DNA of 64,000 nt from Hamadaea sp. Its GTDB lineage: Bacteria > Actinomycetota > Actinomycetes > Mycobacteriales > Micromonosporaceae. Shown piece by piece: positions 38,425-48,122 of this stretch; the stretch's first letter is position 1, and each line of letters starts with the position of its first letter. Location: positions 124,001-188,000 of the forward strand of contig NZ_JABFVK010000043.1 in the NCBI RefSeq assembly GCF_013362815.1, read 5' to 3'. The position numbers were made by a program, and so were the translations under genes. Below the pieces are notes generated by a model, which saw only the letters and a program-made list of their open reading frames with translations, made no database searches and was not told where the DNA came from.

Positions 38425-38718
38425 CTACTGGTAGAGCTTCTGTGCGATCAGCATTAGAACGTACAGAATAACCAACAGAATCATCGCCGCCAGGTCGACG
38501 CTAACGGTACCAATCCGCAACGGTGGGATCACACGCCTCAACGCCTTGAGGGGCGGATCAGTGACGCTCCAGATGAGTTCCAGCGTGGCCGCGGAGCCTC
38601 GGCCGGGGTGCCACCAGCGCCCGTACTGGAGGATCATCCCGAGCACGAATCGTGCCAAAAGGGTCAGCAGGAAGGCGTACAGCAGGAGGTATACGACTTG
38701 CCAGACGATCGAAAACAC
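38425..38718 (-). CDS. YggT family membrane protein
   Basis: 97 residues from a GTG. Two YggT-type hydrophobic segments flank RFVLGMILQYGRWWHPG and a central SVTDPPLKALRRVIPPL, which is the family hallmark. The protein lies between sepF and divIVA as in other actinobacteria and firmicutes (ylmG). A role in division or osmotic protection has been suggested for the family; the exact function is unknown. Confidence 0.9.
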   Translation of the reverse strand: MFSIVWQVVYLLLYAFLLTLLARFVLGMILQYGRWWHPGRGSAATLELIWSVTDPPLKALRRVIPPLRIGTVSVDLAAMILLVILYVLMLIAQKLYQ

Positions 38719-38741
38719 GACAGTGGGATCCCTCGCACGGG

Positions 38742-39536
38742 TTAAGTGTGGTGATACCCACCTTCGGCGATCTTCGCCTTCTCCTCCGCCGTCACCTGGA
38801 CGTTGGCCGGAGAGAGCAGGAACACCCGGTGGGTGACGCGCTCGATCGTACCGCGCAGTCCGAAGGCGAGACCGGCCGCGAAGTCCACGAGTCGCTTGGC
38901 ATCGGCCTCATCCATCTCGGTGAGGTTCATGATGACCGGCGTGCCGTCGCGGAAGTGCTCCCCGATCGTGCGTGCCTCGTTGTACGTGGTGGGGTGCAGG
39001 GTGGTGATCTGGTAGCGGCGGTCCTCCTCGGCGGCGGGCACGGCGGACCGCGGCTGGATCTGGGCGGCGGTCTCCGCCTCCGGCGCGAGCGCGAGGTTCT
39101 CGCGCGTGCCGAAGAGCCCGCCGGAACGGCTCGACGAGGTGCTCGGCGTCGCCGTGGCGGCCGGCGTCGACGGAGCTGACGGGCTCACCGGGCGGGTGAT
39201 CGGCCGGACCGTGGAACCGGCGCCCGCCGAACGCGCGCCGTCGTAGCGCGACTCGCTCGACCGCGAGGTCTCACCGCGACCGCGGTCGTCTGCCCGCCCA
39301 CGGTCCTCGCGCAGGCGCTCCGAGTAGCGCGAACGCGGCACCGCCGGGAGGTCGTCCTCGTCCTCCTCGTCGTCGAACTCGTCGTAGCCCGAGTCACGGG
39401 TGGCGGTCCGGCGGGAATCCCGGTAGCCGCCCCGGTCGCGGTAGCTGGACGAGCTGTAACCGCGGTCGTCGTAGTCGCGCTCGTCGTCGTCCTCGACGAG
39501 GCCGAGCCACACACCCGCCTTACGCAACGCGCTCAT
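38742..39536 (-). CDS. sepF: Cell division protein SepF
   Basis: 264 residues from the ATG at 39536; the ORF continues upstream as a shadow. The N-terminal [19 protein letters not shown] is the membrane-binding amphipathic helix. A long acidic, Tyr/Arg/Ser-rich linker (about 20-165) follows. The C-terminal SepF domain has [18 protein letters not shown] and [16 protein letters not shown]. SepF tethers FtsZ to the membrane in bacteria without FtsA, which fits the absence of ftsA here. It lies directly after yggS. Confidence 0.95.
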   Translation of the reverse strand: MSALRKAGVWLGLVEDDDERDYDDRGYSSSSYRDRGGYRDSRRTATRDSGYDEFDDEEDEDDLPAVPRSRYSERLREDRGRADDRGRGETSRSSESRYDGARSAGAGSTVRPITRPVSPSAPSTPAATATPSTSSSRSGGLFGTRENLALAPEAETAAQIQPRSAVPAAEEDRRYQITTLHPTTYNEARTIGEHFRDGTPVIMNLTEMDEADAKRLVDFAAGLAFGLRGTIERVTHRVFLLSPANVQVTAEEKAKIAEGGYHHT

Positions 39537-39656
39537 CAGCAACCGCCCCCTTGTGTCGTCGGGGCGAGCGTTCGCGGCGCGTCGCCCCTGCGGCCTCCGC
39601 CCGCCGCGGGTGCCGGTCGGGCGAACCACACGGATGTAGTTTCGCCCGCCGTCAGG

Positions 39657-40388
39657 CTACCCGAGCAGCGCACGCTTTCCGAGCAACGCGGTGCCGACGC
39701 GTACGTGTGTCGCGCCATGCGCGATCGCCTCTTCCAGGTCACCGCTCATCCCGGCCGAGACGACCGTCGCGTTCGGATGGTCGGCCCGAAGTTCTCGTGC
39801 GACGACGGCCAGCCGCGCGAAGGCGGCTCCGGCGTCGTCGTTCACCGGTGCCACCGCCATCACGCCTCGCAGTCGCAACGCCTCATCCTCGCCGATCAGC
39901 TCGGCCAATGCAGCCACCGACCCGGGGGACACGCCGCCGCGGTGTTGGGGATCCGACACTTCCGGGGCGTCGGGGTCCAGGTTCACCTGGATCAGCACGT
40001 CCAGCGGACGATCGCGGACCTTGGCCGCAGCCTCGGCCAACGCGGTCGCCAACGCCGGCCGGTCCACCGAGTGGACGAGGTCGGCATAGGACGCGACGGA
40101 CCGGGCCTTGTTCCGCTGAAGCTGGCCCACGAAGTGCCAATGCACGTCGGCTCCGGCCGCCCGGACTTCGGCCGCCTTCCCGGCCGCCTCCTGATCGCGG
40201 TTCTCGCCGACCTCGCGTACGCCGAGCGTCGCCAGATGCACCACATCGGACGCGGGATAGGTCTTGGTGATCGCGACCAGGGTGATCTCGTCCGGCCGGC
40301 GCTGGACGGCAGCGCACGCGGCGGCGATGCGTTTCCGCACCGCCGCCAGGTTGGCTGCTATTTCGGCCAGCCGCTCTTCGTTGATCAT
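39657..40388 (-). CDS. PLP-homeostasis protein (YggS family)
   Basis: 243 residues. A fold-type III PLP-binding barrel with the PLP lysine in LVAITKTYPASDV, then ELGVREVGENRDQ-type and HWHFVGQLQRNKAR segments, all family markers. It lacks known catalytic activity and maintains PLP balance. Its ATG (40386-40388) is part of the left arm of a family C palindrome, an unusual start. In other actinobacteria a YlmD/PgeF gene usually sits between ftsZ and this one; here it is missing. Confidence 0.93.
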   Translation of the reverse strand: MINEERLAEIAANLAAVRKRIAAACAAVQRRPDEITLVAITKTYPASDVVHLATLGVREVGENRDQEAAGKAAEVRAAGADVHWHFVGQLQRNKARSVASYADLVHSVDRPALATALAEAAAKVRDRPLDVLIQVNLDPDAPEVSDPQHRGGVSPGSVAALAELIGEDEALRLRGVMAVAPVNDDAGAAFARLAVVARELRADHPNATVVSAGMSGDLEEAIAHGATHVRVGTALLGKRALLG

Positions 40389-40442
40389 GGAGTCAGGTGC
40401 CTCGACACGCCGACGACGGGGACCTTGGGTTCATGATCAACA
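40379..40442. repeat. Palindrome, family C, containing the yggS start codon
   Basis: GTTGATCATG at 40380-40389 pairs with 40432-40441; the inside pairs weakly. It fills the gap between the ftsZ stop and the yggS start, so the yggS ATG is built from palindrome sequence. Confidence 0.85.
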
Positions 40443-40445
40443 CGA

Positions 40446-41549
40446 TCAGGAGCCGTTTTTGAGAAAGTCGGGCACGTCGACGTCGTCGAAGAGGACCTTG
40501 CGCTGCGGCTGACGCGGCGGCTCGCTGGTCGGCACCGGGTTCCGGATGACCGTCTCCGTGACCGGGACGGGCCGCTTGAGCTCGGCCGGCTTGTAGGTCG
40601 GCGTGCCCCCGTCGAACCCGGCCGCGATCACCGTGACTCGGACCTCGTCGCCCAGGGCGTCGTCGATGACCGCGCCGAAGATGATGTTCGCCTCGGGGTG
40701 CGCCGCATCGGTGACGAGCTGGGCGGCGTCGTTGATCTCGAAGAGACCGAGGTCCGAACCACCCGCGATGGACAGCAGCACGCCCCGCGCGCCGTCCATG
40801 CTCTGCTCCAGCAGCGGGCTGGAGATGGCCCGCTCGGCCGCCTCGACCGCCCGGTTGTCGCCGCGTGCGCTACCGATGCCCATGAGCGCGCTGCCGGCCC
40901 CGCTCATGACGCTCTTGACGTCGGCGAAGTCCAGGTTGATCAGACCCGGCGTGGTGATCAGGTCGGTGATGCCCTGGACACCGGAGAGCAGCACCTGGTC
41001 GGCCTGGCGGAACGCGTCCATCATGGTGATGCCGCGGTCGCCGAGAGCCAGCAGCCGGTCGTTCGGGATCACGATGAGCGTGTCGCACTGGTTGCGCAGC
41101 TCCTCGATGCCCGACTCGGCCTGGACCTGACGGCGCTTGCCCTCGAAGGAGAACGGCCGGGTGACCACACCGATCGTGAGCGCGCCGAGCTTGCGGGCGA
41201 TGTTGGCGACCACGGGCGCGCCGCCGGTGCCGGTGCCGCCGCCCTCGCCACAGGTCACGAAGACCATGTCGGCCCCCTTGAGGACCTCCTCGATCTCGTC
41301 CCGGTGGTCTTCGGCGGCGTTCTTGCCGACCTCGGGATTCGCGCCGGCGCCGAGGCCGCGGGTCAGTTCCCGGCCCACGTCCAGCTTCACGTCGGCGTCG
41401 CTCATCAGCAGTGCCTGCGCGTCGGTGTTGATCGCGATGAACTCGACGCCCTTGAGTCCCACCTCGATCATTCGGTTGACGGCGTTGACACCGCCGCCGC
41501 CGATGCCGACGACCTTGATGACCGCGAGGTAGTTATGCGGAGGTGTCAT
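40446..41549 (-). CDS. ftsZ: Cell division protein FtsZ
   Basis: 367 residues from an ATG. A tubulin-like GTPase that forms the cytokinetic ring. The tubulin signature GGGTGTG lies at residues 103-109, with [13 protein letters not shown] at the N-terminus and NTDAQAL nearby. A short linker (about 320-355) leads to the conserved tail DDVDVPDFL, which binds SepF. It is transcribed from its own promoter region (41550-41808) as well as possibly from the cluster. AAAGGA-type purine sequence lies just before the start. Confidence 0.97.
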   Translation of the reverse strand: MTPPHNYLAVIKVVGIGGGGVNAVNRMIEVGLKGVEFIAINTDAQALLMSDADVKLDVGRELTRGLGAGANPEVGKNAAEDHRDEIEEVLKGADMVFVTCGEGGGTGTGGAPVVANIARKLGALTIGVVTRPFSFEGKRRQVQAESGIEELRNQCDTLIVIPNDRLLALGDRGITMMDAFRQADQVLLSGVQGITDLITTPGLINLDFADVKSVMSGAGSALMGIGSARGDNRAVEAAERAISSPLLEQSMDGARGVLLSIAGGSDLGLFEINDAAQLVTDAAHPEANIIFGAVIDDALGDEVRVTVIAAGFDGGTPTYKPAELKRPVPVTETVIRNPVPTSEPPRQPQRKVLFDDVDVPDFLKNGS

Positions 41550-41677
41550 CGGGCCTTCCTTTCGAGGTCGGATCGCCCCGGGTCCGGCCGTGCCCCGATG
41601 GCGCTGGTGCTGTGGTGCTGCTGTACTGCTTCCGTGCTGCTGCTGTGCGGCGAGGGCGAGGTTTGTGAAACCCTCAC

Positions 41678-41706
41678 CCTCTAGTTGAGCCTTAGAGTTT
41701 TGTCAA
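41678..41706 (-). promoter_or_regulatory. ftsZ promoter TTGACA-N17-TAGAGG with overlapping inverted repeat
   Basis: On the minus strand TTGACA (41706-41701) and TAGAGG (41683-41678) are 17 bp apart, about 130 bp before the ftsZ ATG. TAGTTGA (41682-41688) and TCAACTA (41703-41709) form an inverted repeat straddling the promoter and could be an operator. Confidence 0.65.
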
Positions 41707-41808
41707 CTATGTGGCTCTGACGAAAAAGTAGGCGTCCGCGCGCCGCGATCCAAGGACCCGGTCCGGCGTGTCGGAAGCGCTCCATTATGGACTGTCTCCT
41801 GGATCAGG

Positions 41809-42582
41809 CTAGGAGATCGTCACCACCTCGGGCGCGCTCACGTCGATCTGCGTACCCGATCGGGTCAGCAGAGCGGTCGCGACGCGAGCCTTCACATCCC
41901 CCTGTGTCGCGTCGCCCCATACCACCGTACGGCCTTTCCGCAGCTCCAGGCGGATACGCGCGGGGGCGTCCACGACTATGCGCACCAATTCCGCCTTCAG
42001 TTCCGGGGTCAGCGACGCCAGCACCTGAAGCCCGGCCCGCGTCTCCGGACTGTCCGGCCCCGGCTGGGTCAGCTTGAGTTCGGGCAGATCTCCAGGGCGG
42101 TCGTCCACTGTGAGAAACACGACGCCGAACCGGTCCACCACGGCGAACTTCTTGTCCACCGGCACCACTGCGATCGGCGTACGCTCGACGACCTTCACGG
42201 TCAGGGTGTTGGGCCAGCTCCGGCCGATGTCGACGGACTCCACCGGAGCCAGCTGCTCGATCCGGCGGGCCACCGACTTCGTGTTCACCCGGGCGAGCGG
42301 CGTACCGGGCCGGATCTCGGCGGCGGCGCGTACGTCGTCGGGGCTGAGGATCTGCACTCCGGTGACCCGGATCAGGTCGACGCCGAGCACCGAAGTCTGC
42401 AGGGCCAGCCAGACCAGCCCGCCGACCAGCAGCAGGATCAGCGCTCCGGCCCCCCACGGCGCGGCGGCGCGCAAGCGGCGGCGGCGCGCCCGGGCCATGA
42501 AGCGGCGGACCGAGGCCGGCACCGCGTCCCGGGAAGCCCGCACCAGCCGCCAGCGACGCGGCCCGTCCGGCGTCTGAGACAT
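41809..42582 (-). CDS. ftsQ: Cell division protein FtsQ
   Basis: 257 residues. A basic cytoplasmic N-terminus (ARARRRRLR), one membrane helix (about 45-63), then a POTRA domain starting VLGVDLIRVTGVQ, and a beta domain with NTLTVKVVERTP and VDRFGVVF. This is the standard FtsQ/DivIB layout; it links the divisome proteins FtsB/L across the membrane. It follows murC and precedes the ftsZ promoter region, so it ends the upstream transcription unit. Confidence 0.93.
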   Translation of the reverse strand: MSQTPDGPRRWRLVRASRDAVPASVRRFMARARRRRLRAAAPWGAGALILLLVGGLVWLALQTSVLGVDLIRVTGVQILSPDDVRAAAEIRPGTPLARVNTKSVARRIEQLAPVESVDIGRSWPNTLTVKVVERTPIAVVPVDKKFAVVDRFGVVFLTVDDRPGDLPELKLTQPGPDSPETRAGLQVLASLTPELKAELVRIVVDAPARIRLELRKGRTVVWGDATQGDVKARVATALLTRSGTQIDVSAPEVVTIS

Positions 42583-42607
42583 CCCCCGTCAGTCCCCCAT
42601 CCGTCCG

Positions 42608-44116
42608 TCAGGCCTCGGCGCGCGAATGCCGCGCCTGGTAGGGCGAACCACCGCCGCCGCCGCTGCCGTTGAGCGGTTCGGCGTCGTCGGAGTCGCCCCG
42701 CAACGCGGCGATCAACTCATCGCCCATCAGCGAGATGGGCGGCGCGCCCATGGTCACCACCACGTCGCCGATCCGGGCCCGGCGAGCCGCCTCGGCGGGA
42801 ACGTCCTCCCAGGACGGCACGAACACCTTGGCCTCCTCCGGCAACGGGATCGCCGCCGTCAGCGCCACGCCACCCTGGCCCGGTTCGCGTACCTCGCCGG
42901 GGCCGAACACTTCCAGCACGATCGCCTCGTCGGCGATGGCCAGCGCGGTGGCGATCTCCTCCTGGAGATCACGGGTGCGGTAGACGCGGTACGGCTGGAA
43001 CACCACCAGCAACCGGCCCGCCCCGGCGACCTCCCGCAACGTGCTCAGCGCGGCGGTCATCGAGGTCGGGTGGTACGCGTACTCGTCGTAGACGCGTACG
43101 CCGTTGACGATGCCCTTGAGCTCGAACCGTCGGCGTACGCCGGGAAAAGCCGCGAGCGCGTCGATGACGGTCTTGGCCGGCACCCCGAGTTTGAGCGCGG
43201 TGAGCGCCGCGGCCGCGCTGTTGAGTCCGAGGTGACGACCGGGCGTCGGCAGCGAGAACTCGCCCAGCGGCTCGCCGTCGAGCGAGCCGAAGTAGCGGAC
43301 CCCGGCGACGCCGGAGGTGATCTCGGTGAGCCGGAAGTCGGCGTCCTCGGCCTCACCGTAGGTGTAGACGGAGCGGCCCTCGGCCCGCAGCGTCTCGGCG
43401 AGGACCCGGGTGTACGGGTCGTCGGCGCAGGTGATCACGAACCCGTCGGCGTCGGTCAGCCGCGCGAACTCGGCGAACCCGGCCCGCAGCCCGTCCATGT
43501 CGCCGTAGGTGTTCAGGTGGTCGACGTCGATGTTGGTGACGATCGCGACGTGCGGCCGGTAGACCAGGAACGACCGGTCGTGCTCGTCGGCCTCGGCGAC
43601 GAAGTACTCGCCCGAGCCGTGATGGCCGTTCGAGCCGACCTCGCCCACTTCCCCGCCGATGAAGAACGACGGGTCGAGCCCGGCGTGCTGGAGGATCAGC
43701 GTCGCCATCGAGGTGGTGGTGGTCTTGCCGTGGGTCCCCGCGACGGCGATGGTGCGCCGTCCGGTCATCGCCGCGGCCAGCGCTTCGGACCGGTGCAGTA
43801 CGCGCAGCCCGCGCCGCCGGGCCTCGACGAGTTCGAGGTGGTCCGCCGGGATCGCGGTGGAGTAGACGACCGTGTCGACACCGTCCAAGTTGGACGGCTC
43901 GTGCTTCATGTGGATGACGCCGCCGAGCGCCCGCAGGCCGGCCAGCGACGGCCACTCGCGCAGCTCACTGCCGGTCACCGGGATGCCCCGGGTCAGCAGC
44001 AGCCGGGCCAGGCCGCTCATCCCGACGCCGCCCACGCCGATCATGTGCACGGTGCCGAGCTCCTCGGCCGTGAGCACCCCGGCCGGGGTCATGTTCGCGG
44101 TCTCCACTGCTGCCAT
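42608..44116 (-). CDS. murC: UDP-N-acetylmuramate--L-alanine ligase
   Basis: 502 residues from the ATG at 44116, which shares a base with the murG stop (TGATG). The first Mur ligase, adding L-Ala to UDP-MurNAc in the cytosol. VHMIGVGGVGMSGLARLLL (about 24-42) is the UDP-binding Rossmann loop, and GTHGKTTTTS is the ATP P-loop. DEHDRSF and the C-terminal region with FQPYRVYRTRDL are family markers. The last 20 residues are a Gly/Ser-rich tail. The long upstream ORF extension is a shadow of murG. Confidence 0.96.
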   Translation of the reverse strand: MAAVETANMTPAGVLTAEELGTVHMIGVGGVGMSGLARLLLTRGIPVTGSELREWPSLAGLRALGGVIHMKHEPSNLDGVDTVVYSTAIPADHLELVEARRRGLRVLHRSEALAAAMTGRRTIAVAGTHGKTTTTSMATLILQHAGLDPSFFIGGEVGEVGSNGHHGSGEYFVAEADEHDRSFLVYRPHVAIVTNIDVDHLNTYGDMDGLRAGFAEFARLTDADGFVITCADDPYTRVLAETLRAEGRSVYTYGEAEDADFRLTEITSGVAGVRYFGSLDGEPLGEFSLPTPGRHLGLNSAAAALTALKLGVPAKTVIDALAAFPGVRRRFELKGIVNGVRVYDEYAYHPTSMTAALSTLREVAGAGRLLVVFQPYRVYRTRDLQEEIATALAIADEAIVLEVFGPGEVREPGQGGVALTAAIPLPEEAKVFVPSWEDVPAEAARRARIGDVVVTMGAPPISLMGDELIAALRGDSDDAEPLNGSGGGGGSPYQARHSRAEA

Positions 44117-45228
44117 CAGTCCCTCACTCCCGCCGCCTTCAGGACGAACTCCCGGAGGGCCTCGTCGCCGTCGCGCCGTCCGTACGCCGCCGCGGCCGCC
44201 CCCATCGCCGCCACCCGGTGGCGGTCGGTGACGATCGGGACGAGCGTCCGTGCAATCCACTCTGGACTCAGATCGGCGTCGTCGACGATCAGGCCTCCAC
44301 CGGCCTCAACGACTGGTAGAGCGTTGCGCCGCTGCTCTCCGTTGCCGTAGGGCAGCGGCACGTACGCGGCCGGCACCCCCAGCGCGGCGGTCTCGGCGCA
44401 GGTCAGCGCGCCACCGCGGCACAGCACGAAGTCGGCCGCGGCGTACCCGAGTTCCATCTCGTTGATGAATTTGACGGTGACGTAGGGCGCCGACAGCCCG
44501 GCCGGGATCTCGACGTCGTCGTTGCGAGCCCCGATGACGTGCAGAACCTGGATACCGGCGTCGGTGATCGCCCGGGCGGCCCCGGCCATCGCCAGGTTGA
44601 TCGAGCGGGCGCCCTGGGACGCGCCGAACACGAACAGGGTCGGCCGATCGAGGTCCAGCCCGAAGTGCTTGCGGGCGGCGGCCTGCATGGCCGGGCGGTC
44701 CAGCTGGGTGATCGAGCGCCGCAGCGGCACGCCGACCACGGTCGCCTCGCGCAGCGCCTCGGCCTGCACCACCTGGTGCGGGAAGCCGACCGCCACGTTC
44801 TCCGTGAAGCGCATGCCGAGCTTGTTCGCCACGCCCGGCGGCACGTTCACCTCGTGGATGACGATCGGCGTGTGCCGCCGCCACGCCGCCAGGTACGCCG
44901 GGACGCTGACGTAGCCGCCGAAGCCCACGACGACCTGCGCGTCGACCTCGTCGAGGATCGCCCGGGCCGCCCGCGACGAGCGGTACATGCGGTCCGGCGT
45001 ACGCAGCAGGTTCATGTTGATCGACCGGGGCAGCTGGTAGGCCGGAATGTGCCGCAGGTCGTAGCCGGCCGGCGGGATCAGGTCGGTCTCCAGCCCCTTC
45101 GGAGTGCCCAGGCAGGTGATCCGGATGCCCGGGTCGTGCCGCCGCAGACAGTCGGCGAAGGCGAGCAGCGGGTAGATGTGACCGCCCGTGCCTCCACCGG
45201 CCAGCACCACCGAACGCAACTGACTCAC
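44116..45228 (-). CDS. murG: UDP-GlcNAc transferase MurG (lipid II synthase)
   Basis: 370 residues from the GTG at 45228, with AGGACAG upstream. It adds GlcNAc to lipid I at the inner face of the membrane. The first glycine-rich loop LAGGGTGGHIYPLLA is at the N-terminus, and the third, FGASQGARSIN, at about residues 190-200. EMELGYAAADFVLCRGGALT is the UDP-GlcNAc site with its Glu. The frame is open far upstream but the start here is clear. It precedes murC with a one-base overlap. Confidence 0.96.
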   Translation of the reverse strand: MSQLRSVVLAGGGTGGHIYPLLAFADCLRRHDPGIRITCLGTPKGLETDLIPPAGYDLRHIPAYQLPRSINMNLLRTPDRMYRSSRAARAILDEVDAQVVVGFGGYVSVPAYLAAWRRHTPIVIHEVNVPPGVANKLGMRFTENVAVGFPHQVVQAEALREATVVGVPLRRSITQLDRPAMQAAARKHFGLDLDRPTLFVFGASQGARSINLAMAGAARAITDAGIQVLHVIGARNDDVEIPAGLSAPYVTVKFINEMELGYAAADFVLCRGGALTCAETAALGVPAAYVPLPYGNGEQRRNALPVVEAGGGLIVDDADLSPEWIARTLVPIVTDRHRVAAMGAAAAAYGRRDGDEALREFVLKAAGVRD

Positions 45229-45239
45229 CGCTGTCCTCC

Positions 45240-46715
45240 TCAGTCCTCGGCCGGCCCGCGGCCGCCTCGCCGTCCTCGTCCGGCTCCCGCCTCGGTGCGG
45301 GTGGGCGCCCGGGGGGTGGGCGCAGCCGGCGCGGCGGCGTCCGGCGGCCGGTGCCGCCGGGCGATCGCGGGCAACGGGGCCCAGAGTAGCTGCACCCACT
45401 TCCCGCTCGGACGGGCGTGCAGGGCGGCCGCCGCCGCGGGCTCGGTCCGGGCGAACGAGGCCAGCATGCCGACCGCCGCCAGGGAGACCACGATCGCGCT
45501 GCCGCCGTGCGAGATGAACGGCAGCACCAGGCCGGTGACCGGCAGCAATCGGATGACGCCGCCGATGTTGATGAATGCCTGGGTGATGAACCAGATGGTG
45601 ACCGCCGCCGCCGCGATCCGGCGGAACGAGTCCGGCACCCGCCGGGCGATCCGCAGTCCCGTGTACGCGAGAACGGCGAACAGCGTCACCACCATCAGAC
45701 AGCCGACGACCCCGAGTTCCTCGGCGATGACGGCGAAGATGAAGTCGTTGTGCGCCTCGGGCAGCCAGTTCCACTTCAGCGAGCCGTTGCCGAGGCCGAC
45801 GCCGAACCAGCCGCCGTGGGCGATGGCGTACCACCCCTGCTTGATCTGGTAACAGTCGTCCCGGCTGCAGTTGGTCGGATCGAGGAACGCGGTGAACCGG
45901 CCCTTGCGGTAGTCCTTGCCCGGCGCGAACACCAGCAGGATGACGCCGACCAGGGCCACCCCGATCATGCCGGCGAACACCCGGCCGCGTACGCCGGCGA
46001 CGAAGAGCATGCCGACGAAGATGGCCAGGAGCACGAGCATCGTGCCGAGGTCGGCGTACCCGACGAGGACGAAGAGCAGGCCGACCGCAGGGAACAGCGG
46101 GGTCCACAGCTCTCGCCACTGCAGAATGCGGTCGCCCTTGCGGACCAGCACGTCGGCGCCCCACACCACCAGGGCGAACTTGGCCAGCTCGGAGGGCTGG
46201 AGGACGACCGAGCCGATGGACAGCCACAGGTCGCTCGCCTCGACCGGGCCCCACCGGGCGGTCTCCTGGTTGCGCAGCGACGCGACGAGGTTGATCAGGT
46301 CCAGCATCGCCAGCAGCGCGATGGCGGCCATCAGCATGAGCCGGGCCATCGCCCGGTAGGTGCGCCGGGGCAGCCGCTGGCAGATCCAGAACGCCACCAG
46401 GCCGACGGCGGCCGCGCCGAGCTGCTGGATCAGCGATCCGTACGGGTTGAGGCCCTTGCTGTAGTTGGTCACGGCGGTCGCGGAGAAGACCATCGTGAGA
46501 CCGATGATCAGCAGCAGCCCCACGCTCGCCAGCAGCAGGTAGTACGAGGCGAGCGGCCGGTCGAGCAGTCCCCGCAGGGCGGAGACGAACGCCAGCACGG
46601 TGCGCTGCGGATCGAACGGCGGCCGGGCCGGTCGAGCTTGCTCACCCGCGGCCCGGGCGGAGCCGGTCCCGTCCGCCGGAGGCGGCGGATCAGGTGTGCC
46701 GGTCGCCTGCGTCAT
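45240..46715 (-). CDS. ftsW: Lipid II polymerase FtsW (SEDS protein)
   Basis: 491 residues. Ten hydrophobic segments of the SEDS family, with WLSIGSVVLQPSELAKFALV containing the essential Glu-Leu region and FISHGGSAIVVSLAAVGML near the end. It polymerises lipid II together with FtsI in septal synthesis. Termini are Pro/Ala-rich and disordered: about 45 N-terminal and 65 C-terminal residues. It starts nine bases after the murD stop, in the order murD-ftsW-murG typical of the cluster. Confidence 0.95.
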   Translation of the reverse strand: MTQATGTPDPPPPADGTGSARAAGEQARPARPPFDPQRTVLAFVSALRGLLDRPLASYYLLLASVGLLLIIGLTMVFSATAVTNYSKGLNPYGSLIQQLGAAAVGLVAFWICQRLPRRTYRAMARLMLMAAIALLAMLDLINLVASLRNQETARWGPVEASDLWLSIGSVVLQPSELAKFALVVWGADVLVRKGDRILQWRELWTPLFPAVGLLFVLVGYADLGTMLVLLAIFVGMLFVAGVRGRVFAGMIGVALVGVILLVFAPGKDYRKGRFTAFLDPTNCSRDDCYQIKQGWYAIAHGGWFGVGLGNGSLKWNWLPEAHNDFIFAVIAEELGVVGCLMVVTLFAVLAYTGLRIARRVPDSFRRIAAAAVTIWFITQAFINIGGVIRLLPVTGLVLPFISHGGSAIVVSLAAVGMLASFARTEPAAAAALHARPSGKWVQLLWAPLPAIARRHRPPDAAAPAAPTPRAPTRTEAGAGRGRRGGRGPAED

Positions 46716-46724
46716 GCCCGCCCC

Positions 46725-48122
46725 TCAGCCGTCCCGCACGTCGGTGGCCAGTGCCCGGACGGCGGCGGCGTACGCCGAACCTCGATGGTCGTACCCGTGG
46801 AACATGTCCTTGCTGGCGGCGGCCGGAGCGAGCAGCACGGTGTCGCCCGGCTGCGCGAGCCGTGCCGCGGCGGCGACGACCTCCCCCATCGCACCATCAT
46901 CGGTCCTCGCGACCTGGACGACGGGCAGCTCGGGCGCGTGTCGCGCCAACGCTGCCGCGATCTGCTCGCGATCGACTCCCAGCAGCACCGCACCGGCCAG
47001 CCGCGACGCCACCGTCTGGACGAGCTCGTCCACGTCGACGCCCTTGAGCTGACCGCCGGCCACCCAGACGATCCGCGGGTACGCCGTCAGCGACGCCAGC
47101 GCCGCATGCGGATTGGTCGCCTTGCTGTCGTCCACATAGTCCACCCCGGCGACCGTCGTCACGTACGCGTTCCGGTGCGGCTCGGGCACGTATCCGGCGA
47201 GCCCGTCGCGAATGGCCTCGACGGCGACCCCGTACGCCACGGCCAGCGCGGCGGCGGCGAGCGCGTTGGCGACGTTGTGCGTACCGGCCGGCTTGATCCG
47301 GTCGGCCTCGATGATCGGCTGCCCGTCCGGGGTGGTCAGCCGGCCGTCGGTCACCCCGAAGCGATCCGGAGCGGGCGCGCCCAGGGTGAATGCGACCGGC
47401 GATTTGCCCCCGGCTCGGGTGAGGGCGGCGAACACGCGCGGATCGTCGGCGTTGCCGACGGCGGTGCCGGTGCCGGCCCGGGCCGACCGCCAGATCGCCT
47501 CCTTCGCGCCCGCGTACGCCGCGAAGTCGCCATGCCACTCGAGGTGATCGTCGGCGAGGTTGAGGATCGCCCCGGCCTCCGGCGCCAACTGCGACGACCA
47601 GTGCAGCTGGAAGCTGGACAGTTCGACGGCGAGCACGTCGAGCCCGTCCGGCACCTCCACCAGCGGTACGCCGATGTTCCCGAACGCGCCGGTCTGGTGC
47701 CCGGCGGCCCGCAGGATCGCGGCCAGCATCGTCACGGTGGTGGTCTTGCCGTTGGTGCCGGTCAAGGCCAACCAAGGCGGTGCGCCCGGACCCCGAAGCC
47801 GCCAGGCCAACTCCGGCTCGGAGTAGACGTCGATCCCGCCCGCGACCGCCGCCGCAGCGAGCGGGTGGTACGGGGGCACACCAGGCGACACCACTAAGTC
47901 CGAAATACCGGACAAAAGCCCTAAATCCCCAACGCTCGAGCCCGAACCCGCGCCCACGGAGACCACAGCCCCGAGATCCCGAAGCGCAGCGAGCGCGTCA
48001 GTCGCCTTCTGGTCGGTGACAGTGACCTGCGCACCAGCCTTGAGCAGCGCCCGAGCGCTCGCCGCCCCGGCGGTGCCGGTGCCGACGACGAGGACCCGAC
48101 GGCCTTCGTACACCGAGGACAT
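46725..48122 (-). CDS. murD: UDP-MurNAc-L-Ala--D-Glu ligase
   Basis: 465 residues. It adds D-glutamate in the cytosol. The UDP-binding N-terminus is VLVVGTGTAGAASARAL, the ATP P-loop GTNGKTTTVTML, and the carbamylated-lysine and substrate region includes NLADDHLEWHG and YVDDSKATNPHA. The start ATG shares a base with the mraY stop in TGATG. It is followed by ftsW. Confidence 0.96.
   Translation of the reverse strand: MSSVYEGRRVLVVGTGTAGAASARALLKAGAQVTVTDQKATDALAALRDLGAVVSVGAGSGSSVGDLGLLSGISDLVVSPGVPPYHPLAAAAVAGGIDVYSEPELAWRLRGPGAPPWLALTGTNGKTTTVTMLAAILRAAGHQTGAFGNIGVPLVEVPDGLDVLAVELSSFQLHWSSQLAPEAGAILNLADDHLEWHGDFAAYAGAKEAIWRSARAGTGTAVGNADDPRVFAALTRAGGKSPVAFTLGAPAPDRFGVTDGRLTTPDGQPIIEADRIKPAGTHNVANALAAAALAVAYGVAVEAIRDGLAGYVPEPHRNAYVTTVAGVDYVDDSKATNPHAALASLTAYPRIVWVAGGQLKGVDVDELVQTVASRLAGAVLLGVDREQIAAALARHAPELPVVQVARTDDGAMGEVVAAAARLAQPGDTVLLAPAAASKDMFHGYDHRGSAYAAAVRALATDVRDG

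Noticed and set aside
44116-46254. MurG frame open to 46254
   Set aside because: The upstream part is an Arg/Gly-rich shadow of ftsW; the GTG at 45228 begins at the normal MurG N-terminus.
45417-47897. 826-codon plus-strand ORF across ftsW and murD
   Set aside because: Highly Arg/Gln/His/Asp-rich with no domain, directly opposite two well supported genes.
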